Assembly: GCF_018131225.1 (NCBI RefSeq)
Contig: NZ_JAFCMM010000002.1
Location: 496,001 to 560,000, forward strand
DNA from: Bradyrhizobium sp. U87765 SZCCT0048
GTDB taxonomy: Bacteria; Pseudomonadota; Alphaproteobacteria; Rhizobiales; Xanthobacteraceae
Length of the DNA: 64,000 nucleotides
Reading direction: 5' to 3'
Shown here in pieces: positions 45,692 to 52,648 of the stretch. Each line of letters opens with the position of its first letter. The stretch's first letter is position 1. Made by a program: the position numbers and the translations under genes. Below the pieces are notes generated by a model. The model was not told where the DNA came from. It saw nothing but the letters and a program-made list of their open reading frames with translations, and made no database searches.

Positions 45692-45889
45692 TTACACTTT
45701 CCGTTTCACGTCGTCGTCGTGCTTCGACGGCGCTGGCTGGGTAACGCTGACCGGGTCTGATCCAGGAAAAGAGTCCTCAAGACCTTCGTCCAGGGATTTT
45801 TCCTCGGCGCGCCTGTGCCGGGGATGGTCCTTGCCGTGGACAGGACGGATTTTGTCGTCGTGCGAACGGGTATGCCGGGCGGTCGTCAT
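45692..45889 (-). CDS. Small protein with FPGSDPVSV motif, copy 1
   Basis: A 65-residue hydrophilic protein with basic/His-rich N-terminus (MTTARHTRSHDDKIRP). Its C-terminal half LDEGLEDSFPGSDPVSVTQP is nearly identical to that of the next gene. AAGGAG precedes ATG 45889. The motif is seen in short rhizobial proteins of unknown function. No membrane segment. It is the second of two co-directional paralogues, 59 bases apart. Confidence 0.7.
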   Translation of the reverse strand: MTTARHTRSHDDKIRPVHGKDHPRHRRAEEKSLDEGLEDSFPGSDPVSVTQPAPSKHDDDVKRKV

Positions 45890-45948
45890 GATCAGCTCCT
45901 TGCGTGTCGCCCGGCCAACGTTCCGCAGCGCTGCGCGTTCCCGTCCGC

Positions 45949-46143
45949 TCAATCGTCGGCGTCCTCCCGCGAGGGCGCCGGCTGCACCACGCTCACCGGA
46001 TCGGAGCCGGGAAACGTCCCCCGCAGCCCCTCGTCGAGCTCCTGCTCCCGTGCGGCTCTTTCCCGCGCCGCCTGCCCGGCAGCGGCGCCGGCGGTTGTCT
46101 TGGAGGTTCCATTGTGCTTTTCGTCCGATGCCGTATCGGCCAT
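45949..46143 (-). CDS. Small protein with FPGSDPVSV motif, copy 2
   Basis: A 64-residue hydrophilic protein: a Lys/Ala-rich N-terminus (MADTASDEKHNGTSKTT), a charged helix (QAARERAAREQELDEG), then GLRGTFPGSDPVSVVQPAPS. It is clearly paralogous to the downstream neighbour in the last ~25 residues only. A GGAG site precedes ATG 46143. It is divergent from the lactate dehydrogenase gene. Function unknown; it is probably a small stress-related or accessory protein, but there is no direct evidence. Confidence 0.7.
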   Translation of the reverse strand: MADTASDEKHNGTSKTTAGAAAGQAARERAAREQELDEGLRGTFPGSDPVSVVQPAPSREDADD

Positions 46144-46241
46144 GATGCGCTCCGCAAACAATGAGTTGGACAACGTCCGAGGGAGCTCAGCTGTTCCCAC
46201 GCACGGCGGATCGAACGACGAAGAGGGCTCCGGAAACTCCC

Positions 46242-47384
46242 ATGAAAGACATCACCTGCATCGAAGACCTGCGCCTGATCCACAAGCGTCGCGTGCCGAA
46301 GGCCTTCTTCGATTATGTCGACGGCGGATCCTATGCCGAGGAAACGCTGCGCGCCAACCGGGAGGATCTGCAGAAGATCAAGTTTCGCCAGCGCATCCTT
46401 GTCGACATCTCGCAGCGCGATCTCTCCACCACCATCCTCGGCGAAAAGGCCAGCCTGCCGCTGATCCTCGCGCCGGTCGGCTCGACCGGCATGCAGCACG
46501 GCGATGGCGAGATCCATGCCTGCCGCGCCGCCCAGGCCGCCGGCATCCCGTACACGCTGTCGACCATGTCGATCTGCTCGATCGAGGACGTCGCCGCCAA
46601 TGTCGACAAGCCGTTCTGGTTCCAGCTCTACGTCATGCGCGACCGCGGCTTCTGCAAGGCGCTGATCGAGCGCGCCATCGCCGCCAAGTGCAGCGCGCTG
46701 GTGCTGACCGTCGACCTGCAGCTGCTGGGCCAGCGCCATGCCGACATCAAGAACGGCCTGTCGGTGCCGCCGCAGCTGATGAAGTTCAAGAACATCGTCG
46801 ACTTCATGAGCAAGCCGGCCTGGCTGTCCGGCATCCTGCGCGGCAAGAGCCGCAACTTCGGCAACATCGCCGGCCATCTGCCGGGCGCCGACGACCTCGC
46901 CTCGGTGTCTGCCTGGGTCAATTCGCAGTTCGACCTGTCGCTGAACTGGAAGGATGTCGAGTGGATCCGCAGCGTCTGGCCGGGCAAGCTGATCCTCAAG
47001 GGCATCCATGACGTCGAGGACGCGCGCGAGGCGGTGCGCACCGGCGCCGAGGCGCTGGTGGTGTCGAACCATGGTGGCCGCCAGCTCGACGGCGCACCGT
47101 CGTCGGTGTCGGTGCTGCCGAAGGTGGTCGACGCGGTCGGCTCGCGCACCGAGGTGCTGTTCGATAGCGGCATCCGCTCCGGCCAGGACGTGATGCGCGC
47201 CATCGCCCGCGGCGCCAAGTCCTGCATGATCGGCCGCTCCTACATCTACGGCCTCGGCGCCGGCGGCGAAGCCGGTGTCACCAAGGCGCTGGAGATCATC
47301 GGCAAGGAGCTCAGCGTCACCATGGGCCTGTGCGGCGTCAACCGCATCAGCGAGATCGGGCCGCAGGTGATCGCCGAGGGCTGA
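46242..47384 (+). CDS. lldD: FMN-dependent L-lactate dehydrogenase (alpha-hydroxy-acid oxidase family)
   Basis: Oxidises L-lactate or another 2-hydroxy acid using FMN; 380 residues, peripheral to the inner membrane in known LldD proteins. The TIM-barrel motifs are intact: ILAPVGSTGMQHGDGEIHAC, FQLYVMRDR, VLTVDLQLLGQRHADIKNG, the catalytic His in VSNHGGRQLDGAPSS (~270), and DSGIRSGQDVMRAIARGAKS. ATG 46242 gives the canonical MKDITCIEDLR start. Other alpha-hydroxy acids (e.g. mandelate, glycolate) are possible substrates. Confidence 0.87.
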   Translation: MKDITCIEDLRLIHKRRVPKAFFDYVDGGSYAEETLRANREDLQKIKFRQRILVDISQRDLSTTILGEKASLPLILAPVGSTGMQHGDGEIHACRAAQAAGIPYTLSTMSICSIEDVAANVDKPFWFQLYVMRDRGFCKALIERAIAAKCSALVLTVDLQLLGQRHADIKNGLSVPPQLMKFKNIVDFMSKPAWLSGILRGKSRNFGNIAGHLPGADDLASVSAWVNSQFDLSLNWKDVEWIRSVWPGKLILKGIHDVEDAREAVRTGAEALVVSNHGGRQLDGAPSSVSVLPKVVDAVGSRTEVLFDSGIRSGQDVMRAIARGAKSCMIGRSYIYGLGAGGEAGVTKALEIIGKELSVTMGLCGVNRISEIGPQVIAEG

Positions 47385-47446
47385 CATCGCGGTGCACAGG
47401 CGGCGTCGGTGCAACGCCGGCGCCGGCCCCGTTCGGGAAGCAGGTC

Positions 47447-48181
47447 ATGGGCAAGCATGCGGACGACGAAGTCATCCCGATCAACTTCCGCCTGACGCCG
47501 CAGGCGTCCTGGCATTTCATCGCGTTAAGCGCCGGACTCTCGCCGAACGAACGACCCATGGTCCTGACCGTGCTGTGGAACGAAGCTTACGACGAGATCA
47601 AGAAGTGCATGGTCGACCAGGGCATCGCCCTCGCGGGGATGTACCGCGACGAGGTGGCAGATGCCGCCATCCAGCATCTCGATGGCGTGGATCTGTACTT
47701 CGCTGTCAACCGTGCGCAGTCTGAACATTTCAGAGGCAGGACGATCGACTGCGACAACAATCGCGTCTTCTTCCTGCCCTTACCACCATTCGCTTGGCAA
47801 AGCAGCGGTCCGGCTGGACACAGCACGCGGTCGGGGGAATTGATCGTGAACAAGCATGCGAACCACGAACTCATTCCCATCAACTTCCGCCTGACGCAGC
47901 GAGCGTCCGATGCCATCAATCGGCTGACGACACAGTTTTCGTCTGCCACACAGCCGGCCTTTCCGTGCCTGCTCTGGAACGAAGCCTACGACGAGATCAG
48001 GAAGCCACTGATCAACCAGGCGCCGGTCGTCGGCTGGTACGACCGGCAGGACGTGCCCGACACCGTCATCCAGCACGTCGACGGCGTCGATCTGTACTTT
48101 GCCGTCAGCCGTGCACAATCCCTGCACTTCAGGGGCAAGACGATCGATTACGAGAACAATCGTTTCGTCTTCGCCCCGTGA
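47447..48181 (+). CDS. Fused duplicated protein of unknown function
   Basis: 244 residues made of two homologous ~110-residue units. Unit 1 (~1-110) and unit 2 (~135-244) share KHA-x-x-E-[VL]-IPINFRLT, LWNEAYDEI, IQH-[LV]-DGVDLYFAV, RAQS and HFRG-x-TID. The linker (~111-134, FAWQSSGPAGHSTRS) contains an internal GTG at 47848 behind CGGGGGAATT, which could initiate unit 2 on its own. I do not recognise the family. It follows the lactate dehydrogenase by ~60 bases and may be co-transcribed. Confidence 0.65.
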   Translation: MGKHADDEVIPINFRLTPQASWHFIALSAGLSPNERPMVLTVLWNEAYDEIKKCMVDQGIALAGMYRDEVADAAIQHLDGVDLYFAVNRAQSEHFRGRTIDCDNNRVFFLPLPPFAWQSSGPAGHSTRSGELIVNKHANHELIPINFRLTQRASDAINRLTTQFSSATQPAFPCLLWNEAYDEIRKPLINQAPVVGWYDRQDVPDTVIQHVDGVDLYFAVSRAQSLHFRGKTIDYENNRFVFAP

Positions 48182-48223
48182 GTTCGTGCTTGCCTGCTTG
48201 CAGCGGGATTGACGATCAAGCCC

Positions 48224-48850
48224 CTACATCGGCGGTGTCAGGCCGTCCTTACCGACGCTGATGCGGGCGGCGGTGAAGCTGCCGTCCTCGTTGCGGGTGA
48301 CGAAGGCGATGATCTTGGCGCCGGCCTTGAGGTCCGAGCGATCGTCCGGCACGTAGGTGACGATCGGCGTTTCCGGCGTGACGATGATGGTCTTCTCGCC
48401 GCCCTTGTATTTCAGCGTCAGCTGGTGGCCATCATTGCTCTCCACCGTCTGATCCACCGTGGCGTTGGTCATGGTGCTGTTGGGTCGCAGGTCCCAGGGA
48501 CGAAAGCCCTCGCCGGTGCCGCGCATCGCATCGGGAAACAGGTGCACCGACAGCGCCTTCTGGCTGCCATCGGCCTGCGGCATCGCCGCGACGCCGATAT
48601 AGGCGCCGGGCTTGATGTCGGCGAGCGCGATCTTGACGATACCGCTGACCTGCAGGTTGTCCGGCGTCCGCAGCGTGACATGGGAGCCGTCGCGCGAGGT
48701 CACCGCGAGCGTCGTGCCGTCGACGCTGTCGATGGTGCCGCGAATGCGCGAGGCCTGGGACTGTTGCTGGGGCTGTTGCTGGGCCTGAGCGGCCGGCGGC
48801 ACGGTCAGCATGAGCAGGGCGGAAACGATGACGAAACGAGATGAGAGCAT
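48224..48850 (-). CDS. Periplasmic protein with DUF5666-like repeats
   Basis: 208 residues. The signal peptide is ~1-23 (cleavage after AQAQ). Two short beta-domains (~35-110, SRIRGTIDSVDGTTLAVTSR; ~135-205, LTLKYKGGEKTIIVTPETPI) resemble DUF5666/OB-like modules. No catalytic residues are evident and the function is unknown. It is convergent with the duplicated-protein gene and shares no operon. Confidence 0.72.
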   Translation of the reverse strand: MLSSRFVIVSALLMLTVPPAAQAQQQPQQQSQASRIRGTIDSVDGTTLAVTSRDGSHVTLRTPDNLQVSGIVKIALADIKPGAYIGVAAMPQADGSQKALSVHLFPDAMRGTGEGFRPWDLRPNSTMTNATVDQTVESNDGHQLTLKYKGGEKTIIVTPETPIVTYVPDDRSDLKAGAKIIAFVTRNEDGSFTAARISVGKDGLTPPM

Positions 48851-48967
48851 GGGCGACCATCCATCAGGGAGACCAACCTCCCCTCAACCCCATCGCTCAT
48901 GCCCTATTCCCGCGCCGCCGTCCTGTCACGCAGGCGTGAGTGCACGTGAGCGCACGGCGGAACCGCC

Positions 48968-49801
48968 TCACACCTTCGCGAGATCGGCCTCGATCAGGCC
49001 GCGGAGGTCCGCGGTCACCTCGGGCCGCTGCCCGAACCACAGCGAAAAGCCGCGCACAGCCTGGTGCAGCAGCATGCCGAGCCCGTCTGCGGTCCGCAGC
49101 CCGCGCGCCGCGGCCGCGGCAAGCAGCGGCGTCACCAGCGGCGCATAGACGAGATCGGCGACCACTGCGTCCTGCGGCAGCGGCGTGATATCGATCGCCA
49201 GCGGTGGCTGGCCGGTCATGCCGAGCGAAGTGGTGTTGGCGAGCAGCCCGACGCGGCCGATCAGGTCCGGCACGGCGAACCAGTCGACGGCATTGACACG
49301 CCCGTCGAAGCGGCCGGCGAGTTCCTGCGCCCGTGCCGGCGTGCGGTTGGCGACATGGATGCGGGCGATGCCGCGCTCGATGAGGCCGAACACGACCGCC
49401 CGCGACGAGCCGCCGGCGCCGAGCACCAGCGCCTCCGACGCGGTGTCCCAGCCCGGCGCGCAGGCATCGAGATTGCCGATAAAGCCTTCGACATCCGTGT
49501 TGGTCGCACGCAGCACCCCGCCATCGAGCCATAGCGTGTTGGCGGCGCCGACGGCGCGGGCGCGGTCGTCGGGGACGGTCAGCGCCAGCACCCGCTCCTT
49601 GTGCGGGATGGTGACGTTGGCGCCGACATAGCCATGCGCGGCGAGACGGGACACGAAGTCGGCGACCGCATCCGGCTGCACCGCCTCGATGCGGTAGTCG
49701 CCGGCAATGCCGAGCGTCGTCAGCCAGTGCTTGTGGATGAGCGGCGAGCGCGAATGCCCTACCGGCCATCCGATCAGACAAGCCGCGCGCACGTCGGTCA
49801 T
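48968..49801 (-). CDS. aroE: Shikimate dehydrogenase
   Basis: Reduces 3-dehydroshikimate with NADPH in the aromatic amino-acid pathway; cytoplasmic, 277 residues. Substrate residues are in GWPVGHSRSPLIHK (~10-23) and the catalytic Lys in NVTIPHKE (~64-71). The NADP loop is VLGAGGSSRAV (~128-138) with adenosine-phosphate contact ANRTPARA, and the C-terminus has DGLGMLLHQAVRGFSLWFG. It starts 26 bases after a GlcG-like gene. The usual coaE/dnaQ neighbours of rhizobial aroE are absent, so a second copy elsewhere is conceivable. Confidence 0.92.
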   Translation of the reverse strand: MTDVRAACLIGWPVGHSRSPLIHKHWLTTLGIAGDYRIEAVQPDAVADFVSRLAAHGYVGANVTIPHKERVLALTVPDDRARAVGAANTLWLDGGVLRATNTDVEGFIGNLDACAPGWDTASEALVLGAGGSSRAVVFGLIERGIARIHVANRTPARAQELAGRFDGRVNAVDWFAVPDLIGRVGLLANTTSLGMTGQPPLAIDITPLPQDAVVADLVYAPLVTPLLAAAAARGLRTADGLGMLLHQAVRGFSLWFGQRPEVTADLRGLIEADLAKV

Positions 49802-49827
49802 CGAAGCGGTCCCCTCATCGGCGTGGA

Positions 49828-50259
49828 TCACACGCCGGCGTCGGCCTTGAAGCCGGCGAACTCGATCGCGGCAATGGTGCAGACCTCGTCGTTGTCGGAG
49901 GTATCGCCCGAAATGCCGACCGCGCCGACAATGGCGCCACCGGCGTCGCGCACCAGCGCGCCGCCCGCCATCGGCGCAAATCGACCGCCGCTGATCTCGG
50001 CCATGGCCGCTGCGAATTCCGGCTGCTTGGCGGCGCGCGCTGCGAGCGGCCTGCCGCCGGAATTGAAGCCGAGGCAGCCATAGGCCTTGGCGCGGGCGAT
50101 GTCGGGACGGAACAGGCCGCCGCCATCCTCGCCGGAGAAGGCCACCAGCACGCCGCGGGCGTCGAGCACCGCGATGCCGACGGGCTTCAGCTTGAGCTCG
50201 CGCGCCTTGGTGAGAGCGCCTTCGATGATCTTGGAAGCCTGGGCGAGCGTCAGCGACAT
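49828..50259 (-). CDS. GlcG/HbpS family protein
   Basis: 143 residues with the GlcG/HbpS/Cob(I)alamin-reductase-like fold: MSLTLAQASKIIEGALTKAR, VGIAVLDARGVLVAFSGEDG, and the Gly-rich GGALVRDAGGAIVGAVGISG. Members bind haem, corrinoids or small ligands; the exact role here is unknown. ATG 50259 begins at the conserved N-terminus. It is likely co-transcribed with aroE, a pairing with no obvious metabolic logic. Confidence 0.82.
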   Translation of the reverse strand: MSLTLAQASKIIEGALTKARELKLKPVGIAVLDARGVLVAFSGEDGGGLFRPDIARAKAYGCLGFNSGGRPLAARAAKQPEFAAAMAEISGGRFAPMAGGALVRDAGGAIVGAVGISGDTSDNDEVCTIAAIEFAGFKADAGV

Positions 50260-50347
50260 GATAGAGCGGTTCCTCGGTAGGGTCTGAGTGGCCAGGCGCG
50301 ACTGCACCCGCCGTGGGGCCGGTCAAACCACGGCAGGCCTCAGGGTG

Positions 50348-52090
50348 TCAATCAACCGCGGCGGGCGGCGCCTCGGCTTCGCCGGCCGCCGTGGACCGCG
50401 CCACCGCACGGGCCTGCGCGACGGCGGCGGCCATCTCGGCGATGAAACGCACCTCCGGCTGGCGCACGCCATGGCGCAGCAGCACGCGGCGCACCGCCGG
50501 ACGCGCGCCTGCGACATAGACCCGCGCCCGCCAGCGCGCCGCCTTGCGCACAAAACCGTTCAGCGTGGCGGCCGCGCTGGAATCGAGCAGCGGCACGGCG
50601 GAGAGGTCGATGACATAGGCCTTCGGGTGCTCGGCGATCTGGTCGAGCGCGGCGGCGACGCTCGCGGTGGCACCGAAGAAGAACGCGCCGGAGATCCGCA
50701 CCACCACGACATCGCGATCCGTGGCGAGCGCGGCGTCGTAGGGCACGCGGCCGCCATTCGCCGTATCGGCGCGATCCTCCTCGCGCAGCGACGGCATCTG
50801 CTCGACGTCGACCGTCTGCGCCATGCGGTGCAGGAACAGCAGCAGGCTGAGACCGAAGCCCGCGAGAATACCCTCGGTGAGATCGCGGAACACGGTCAGC
50901 AGAAAAGTCACCAGCAGCACCAGCGCGTCGGCGCGCGACGCCCGCAGCAGCGTGGCGAAGGCATGCCGCTCCGCCATGTTCCAGGCCACCGTCGCCAGCA
51001 CCCCGGCCAGCGCGGCGAGCGGGATGTAACTCGCCAGCGGCGCGGCCAGCAGCATGAACGCCAGCAGGAACAGCGAATGCAGCATGCCCGACACCGGCCC
51101 GCGCGCCCCGGAGCGCACATTGGTGGCGGTGCGCGCGATGGTGCCGGTGACGCAGATGCCGCCGAACAGGGCCGAGGCGATGTTGGCGACACCCTGCGCC
51201 ACCAGTTCGCAGTTGGAGCGATGGCGCCGGCCGGTCATGCTGTCCGCGACCACCGCCGACAGCAGACTCTCGATGCTGCCGAGCAGCGCGAACGACAGCG
51301 CCGCCGGCAGCACCGCGATGACCTTCGCAATGTCGAGCGCCGGCAGGTGCGGCGCCGGCAGCCCGCGGGGAATACCGCCGAACCGCGAGCCGATGGTGTC
51401 GACCGGCAACTGCAGGACGGCGGCGACCACCGTGGCGGCGGCGACCGCGATCAGCAACCCCGGCCAGTGCGGCCTCAACGCCCGCACGGCGGCGATGATG
51501 GCGATGGCGAGAACCGACAGCCCCAGCGCGGAGGGACTGACCGTCGGCCATGCGGCCGCGAGCGCCTGCAGCTTCGGCCCCAGGGGGCCCGGCTCGGCGC
51601 CCGCCAGCGTCAGGCCGAACAGGTCCTTGAGCTGGCTGGCGAGAATGATGACGGCAATGCCGGCGGTGAAGCCGACCGTCACCGGATAGGGAATGTACTT
51701 GATGAAAGTGCCGAGCTGCAGCAGGCCCGCGACCATCAGCACGAGGCCGGCGATCAGGGTGGCGAGGATCAGGCCATCGAGGCCGTGGACCTGCACGGTC
51801 GATGCGACCAGCACGATGAAGGCGCCGGCAGGCCCGCCGATCTGGAAGCGGCTGCCGCCAAGCAGCGACACCACGAAGCCGCCGACAATGGCAGTGGTGA
51901 GGCCGCGGTCCGGGCTGACGCCGGAGGCGATCGCGATCGCCATCGACAGCGGCAGCGCGACGATCGCGACCGTCAGCCCCGACACGAGATCGGCGCGGAA
52001 GTCCGCCAGCCCGTAGTGCTCGCGCAGCACGGTCACGAGCTTGGGCGTGAACAGCGCGGTGAAGGAGGGAGGCAGGACGGTGGCGGCCAT
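50348..52090 (-). CDS. SulP family anion transporter with STAS domain
   Basis: 580 residues. The membrane domain (~20-440) follows the SulP pattern: LVSGLTVAIVALPLSMAIAI, GGSRFQIGGPAGAFIVLVAS, ALLGSIESLLSAVVADSMTG. A cytoplasmic C-terminal STAS domain (~450-560) has VIDLSAVPLLDSSAAATL. Family members carry sulfate, bicarbonate or dicarboxylates; the substrate is not decidable. Its start lies 57 bases after an XRE regulator on the same strand, which probably controls it. Confidence 0.88.
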   Translation of the reverse strand: MAATVLPPSFTALFTPKLVTVLREHYGLADFRADLVSGLTVAIVALPLSMAIAIASGVSPDRGLTTAIVGGFVVSLLGGSRFQIGGPAGAFIVLVASTVQVHGLDGLILATLIAGLVLMVAGLLQLGTFIKYIPYPVTVGFTAGIAVIILASQLKDLFGLTLAGAEPGPLGPKLQALAAAWPTVSPSALGLSVLAIAIIAAVRALRPHWPGLLIAVAAATVVAAVLQLPVDTIGSRFGGIPRGLPAPHLPALDIAKVIAVLPAALSFALLGSIESLLSAVVADSMTGRRHRSNCELVAQGVANIASALFGGICVTGTIARTATNVRSGARGPVSGMLHSLFLLAFMLLAAPLASYIPLAALAGVLATVAWNMAERHAFATLLRASRADALVLLVTFLLTVFRDLTEGILAGFGLSLLLFLHRMAQTVDVEQMPSLREEDRADTANGGRVPYDAALATDRDVVVVRISGAFFFGATASVAAALDQIAEHPKAYVIDLSAVPLLDSSAAATLNGFVRKAARWRARVYVAGARPAVRRVLLRHGVRQPEVRFIAEMAAAVAQARAVARSTAAGEAEAPPAAVD

Positions 52091-52147
52091 GATCGTTCTT
52101 TCCACTGGCAATCGAACACACCGGCGGTGGACGACCGCCGGATGCGA

Positions 52148-52492
52148 TCAGCGTGGCTCCGGTGGGGGTTTGGCTGGCTGCGCCGGCCTGGCTGGCTGCG
52201 CCGGCTTGGGTGGCTGCGCCGGCGGCTTAAATGGCTGCGCCGGCTTGGGCTGCTTGAGGCGGACGCCGCGTCCGCCGGCAAGGCTCTCGGCATTGTCGCC
52301 GATCAACGTGATGCCGGCCCGGTCGAGCGCCTCGACCACCTTGGTCAGGGTGTCGATAACCCCGCGGACGGTGCCGTCGCTCGCCTCCATGCGCTGGATT
52401 GTCGGCAGCGACACGCCGGACATTTCGGCGAGCTGGCGCTGATCGATGCCAAGCAAAGCCCGGGCGGCTCGCATCTGGGCCGAGGTGATCAT
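52148..52492 (-). CDS. XRE family regulator with proline-rich tail
   Basis: 114 residues. The helix-turn-helix occupies ~1-65 (MRAARALLGIDQRQLAEMSG, VSLPTIQRMEASDG). The tail ~82-114 is a Pro-Ala-Gln-Lys repeat encoded by an 18-base DNA minisatellite. It is the first gene of a probable operon with the SulP transporter. A perfect dyad 18 bases before its start suggests autoregulation. Small XRE proteins of this kind next to SulP genes are typical of Bradyrhizobium relatives. Confidence 0.85.
   Translation of the reverse strand: MITSAQMRAARALLGIDQRQLAEMSGVSLPTIQRMEASDGTVRGVIDTLTKVVEALDRAGITLIGDNAESLAGGRGVRLKQPKPAQPFKPPAQPPKPAQPARPAQPAKPPPEPR
52176..52244 (-). repeat. 18-bp minisatellite encoding PAQP repeats
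   Basis: The 12-base core GGCTGCGCCGGC occurs at 52176, 52194, 52212 and 52233, i.e. at 18-, 18- and 21-base steps, within the tail of the XRE gene. Repeat number could vary between strains without changing the frame. Confidence 0.8.
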
Positions 52493-52509
52493 CGGAAAAG
52501 CCGTATAAT

Positions 52510-52526
52510 TGATGTTTAATACATCA
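52510..52526. promoter_or_regulatory. Dyad TGATGT-TTAAT-ACATCA upstream of the XRE gene
   Basis: A perfect 6-bp inverted repeat with a 5-base centre in an AT-rich patch. Its position 18 bases before the XRE start overlaps the expected promoter and suggests an autoregulatory operator. Confidence 0.5.
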
Positions 52527-52598
52527 TATCTACCATAATTAGAGTGGATTTTAAAGAGGTCGGGTTGATCGAGCGCAAAAAAACCGGCCCAAATGAAA

Positions 52599-52623
52599 AA
52601 GGGCCGCAGGTTTTGCGGCCCTT
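52599..52623 (-). terminator. Terminator of the EF-G-like gene
   Basis: A 9-bp stem AAGGGCCGC / GCGGCCCTT with 7-base loop, followed on the minus strand by TTTTTCATTT. Confidence 0.85.
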
Positions 52624-52648
52624 GCCGGAGGTGGCCTCCACTCGCTTG

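Noticed and set aside
50352..52121. A second long minus-strand frame overlapping SulP almost entirely
   Set aside because: The SulP frame has complete transporter and STAS motifs. The other frame is Arg/Ala/His-rich noise.
50288..52519. A 743-codon open frame on the plus strand
   Set aside because: It mirrors the SulP and XRE genes; composition is repetitive Arg/Gln/His without structure.
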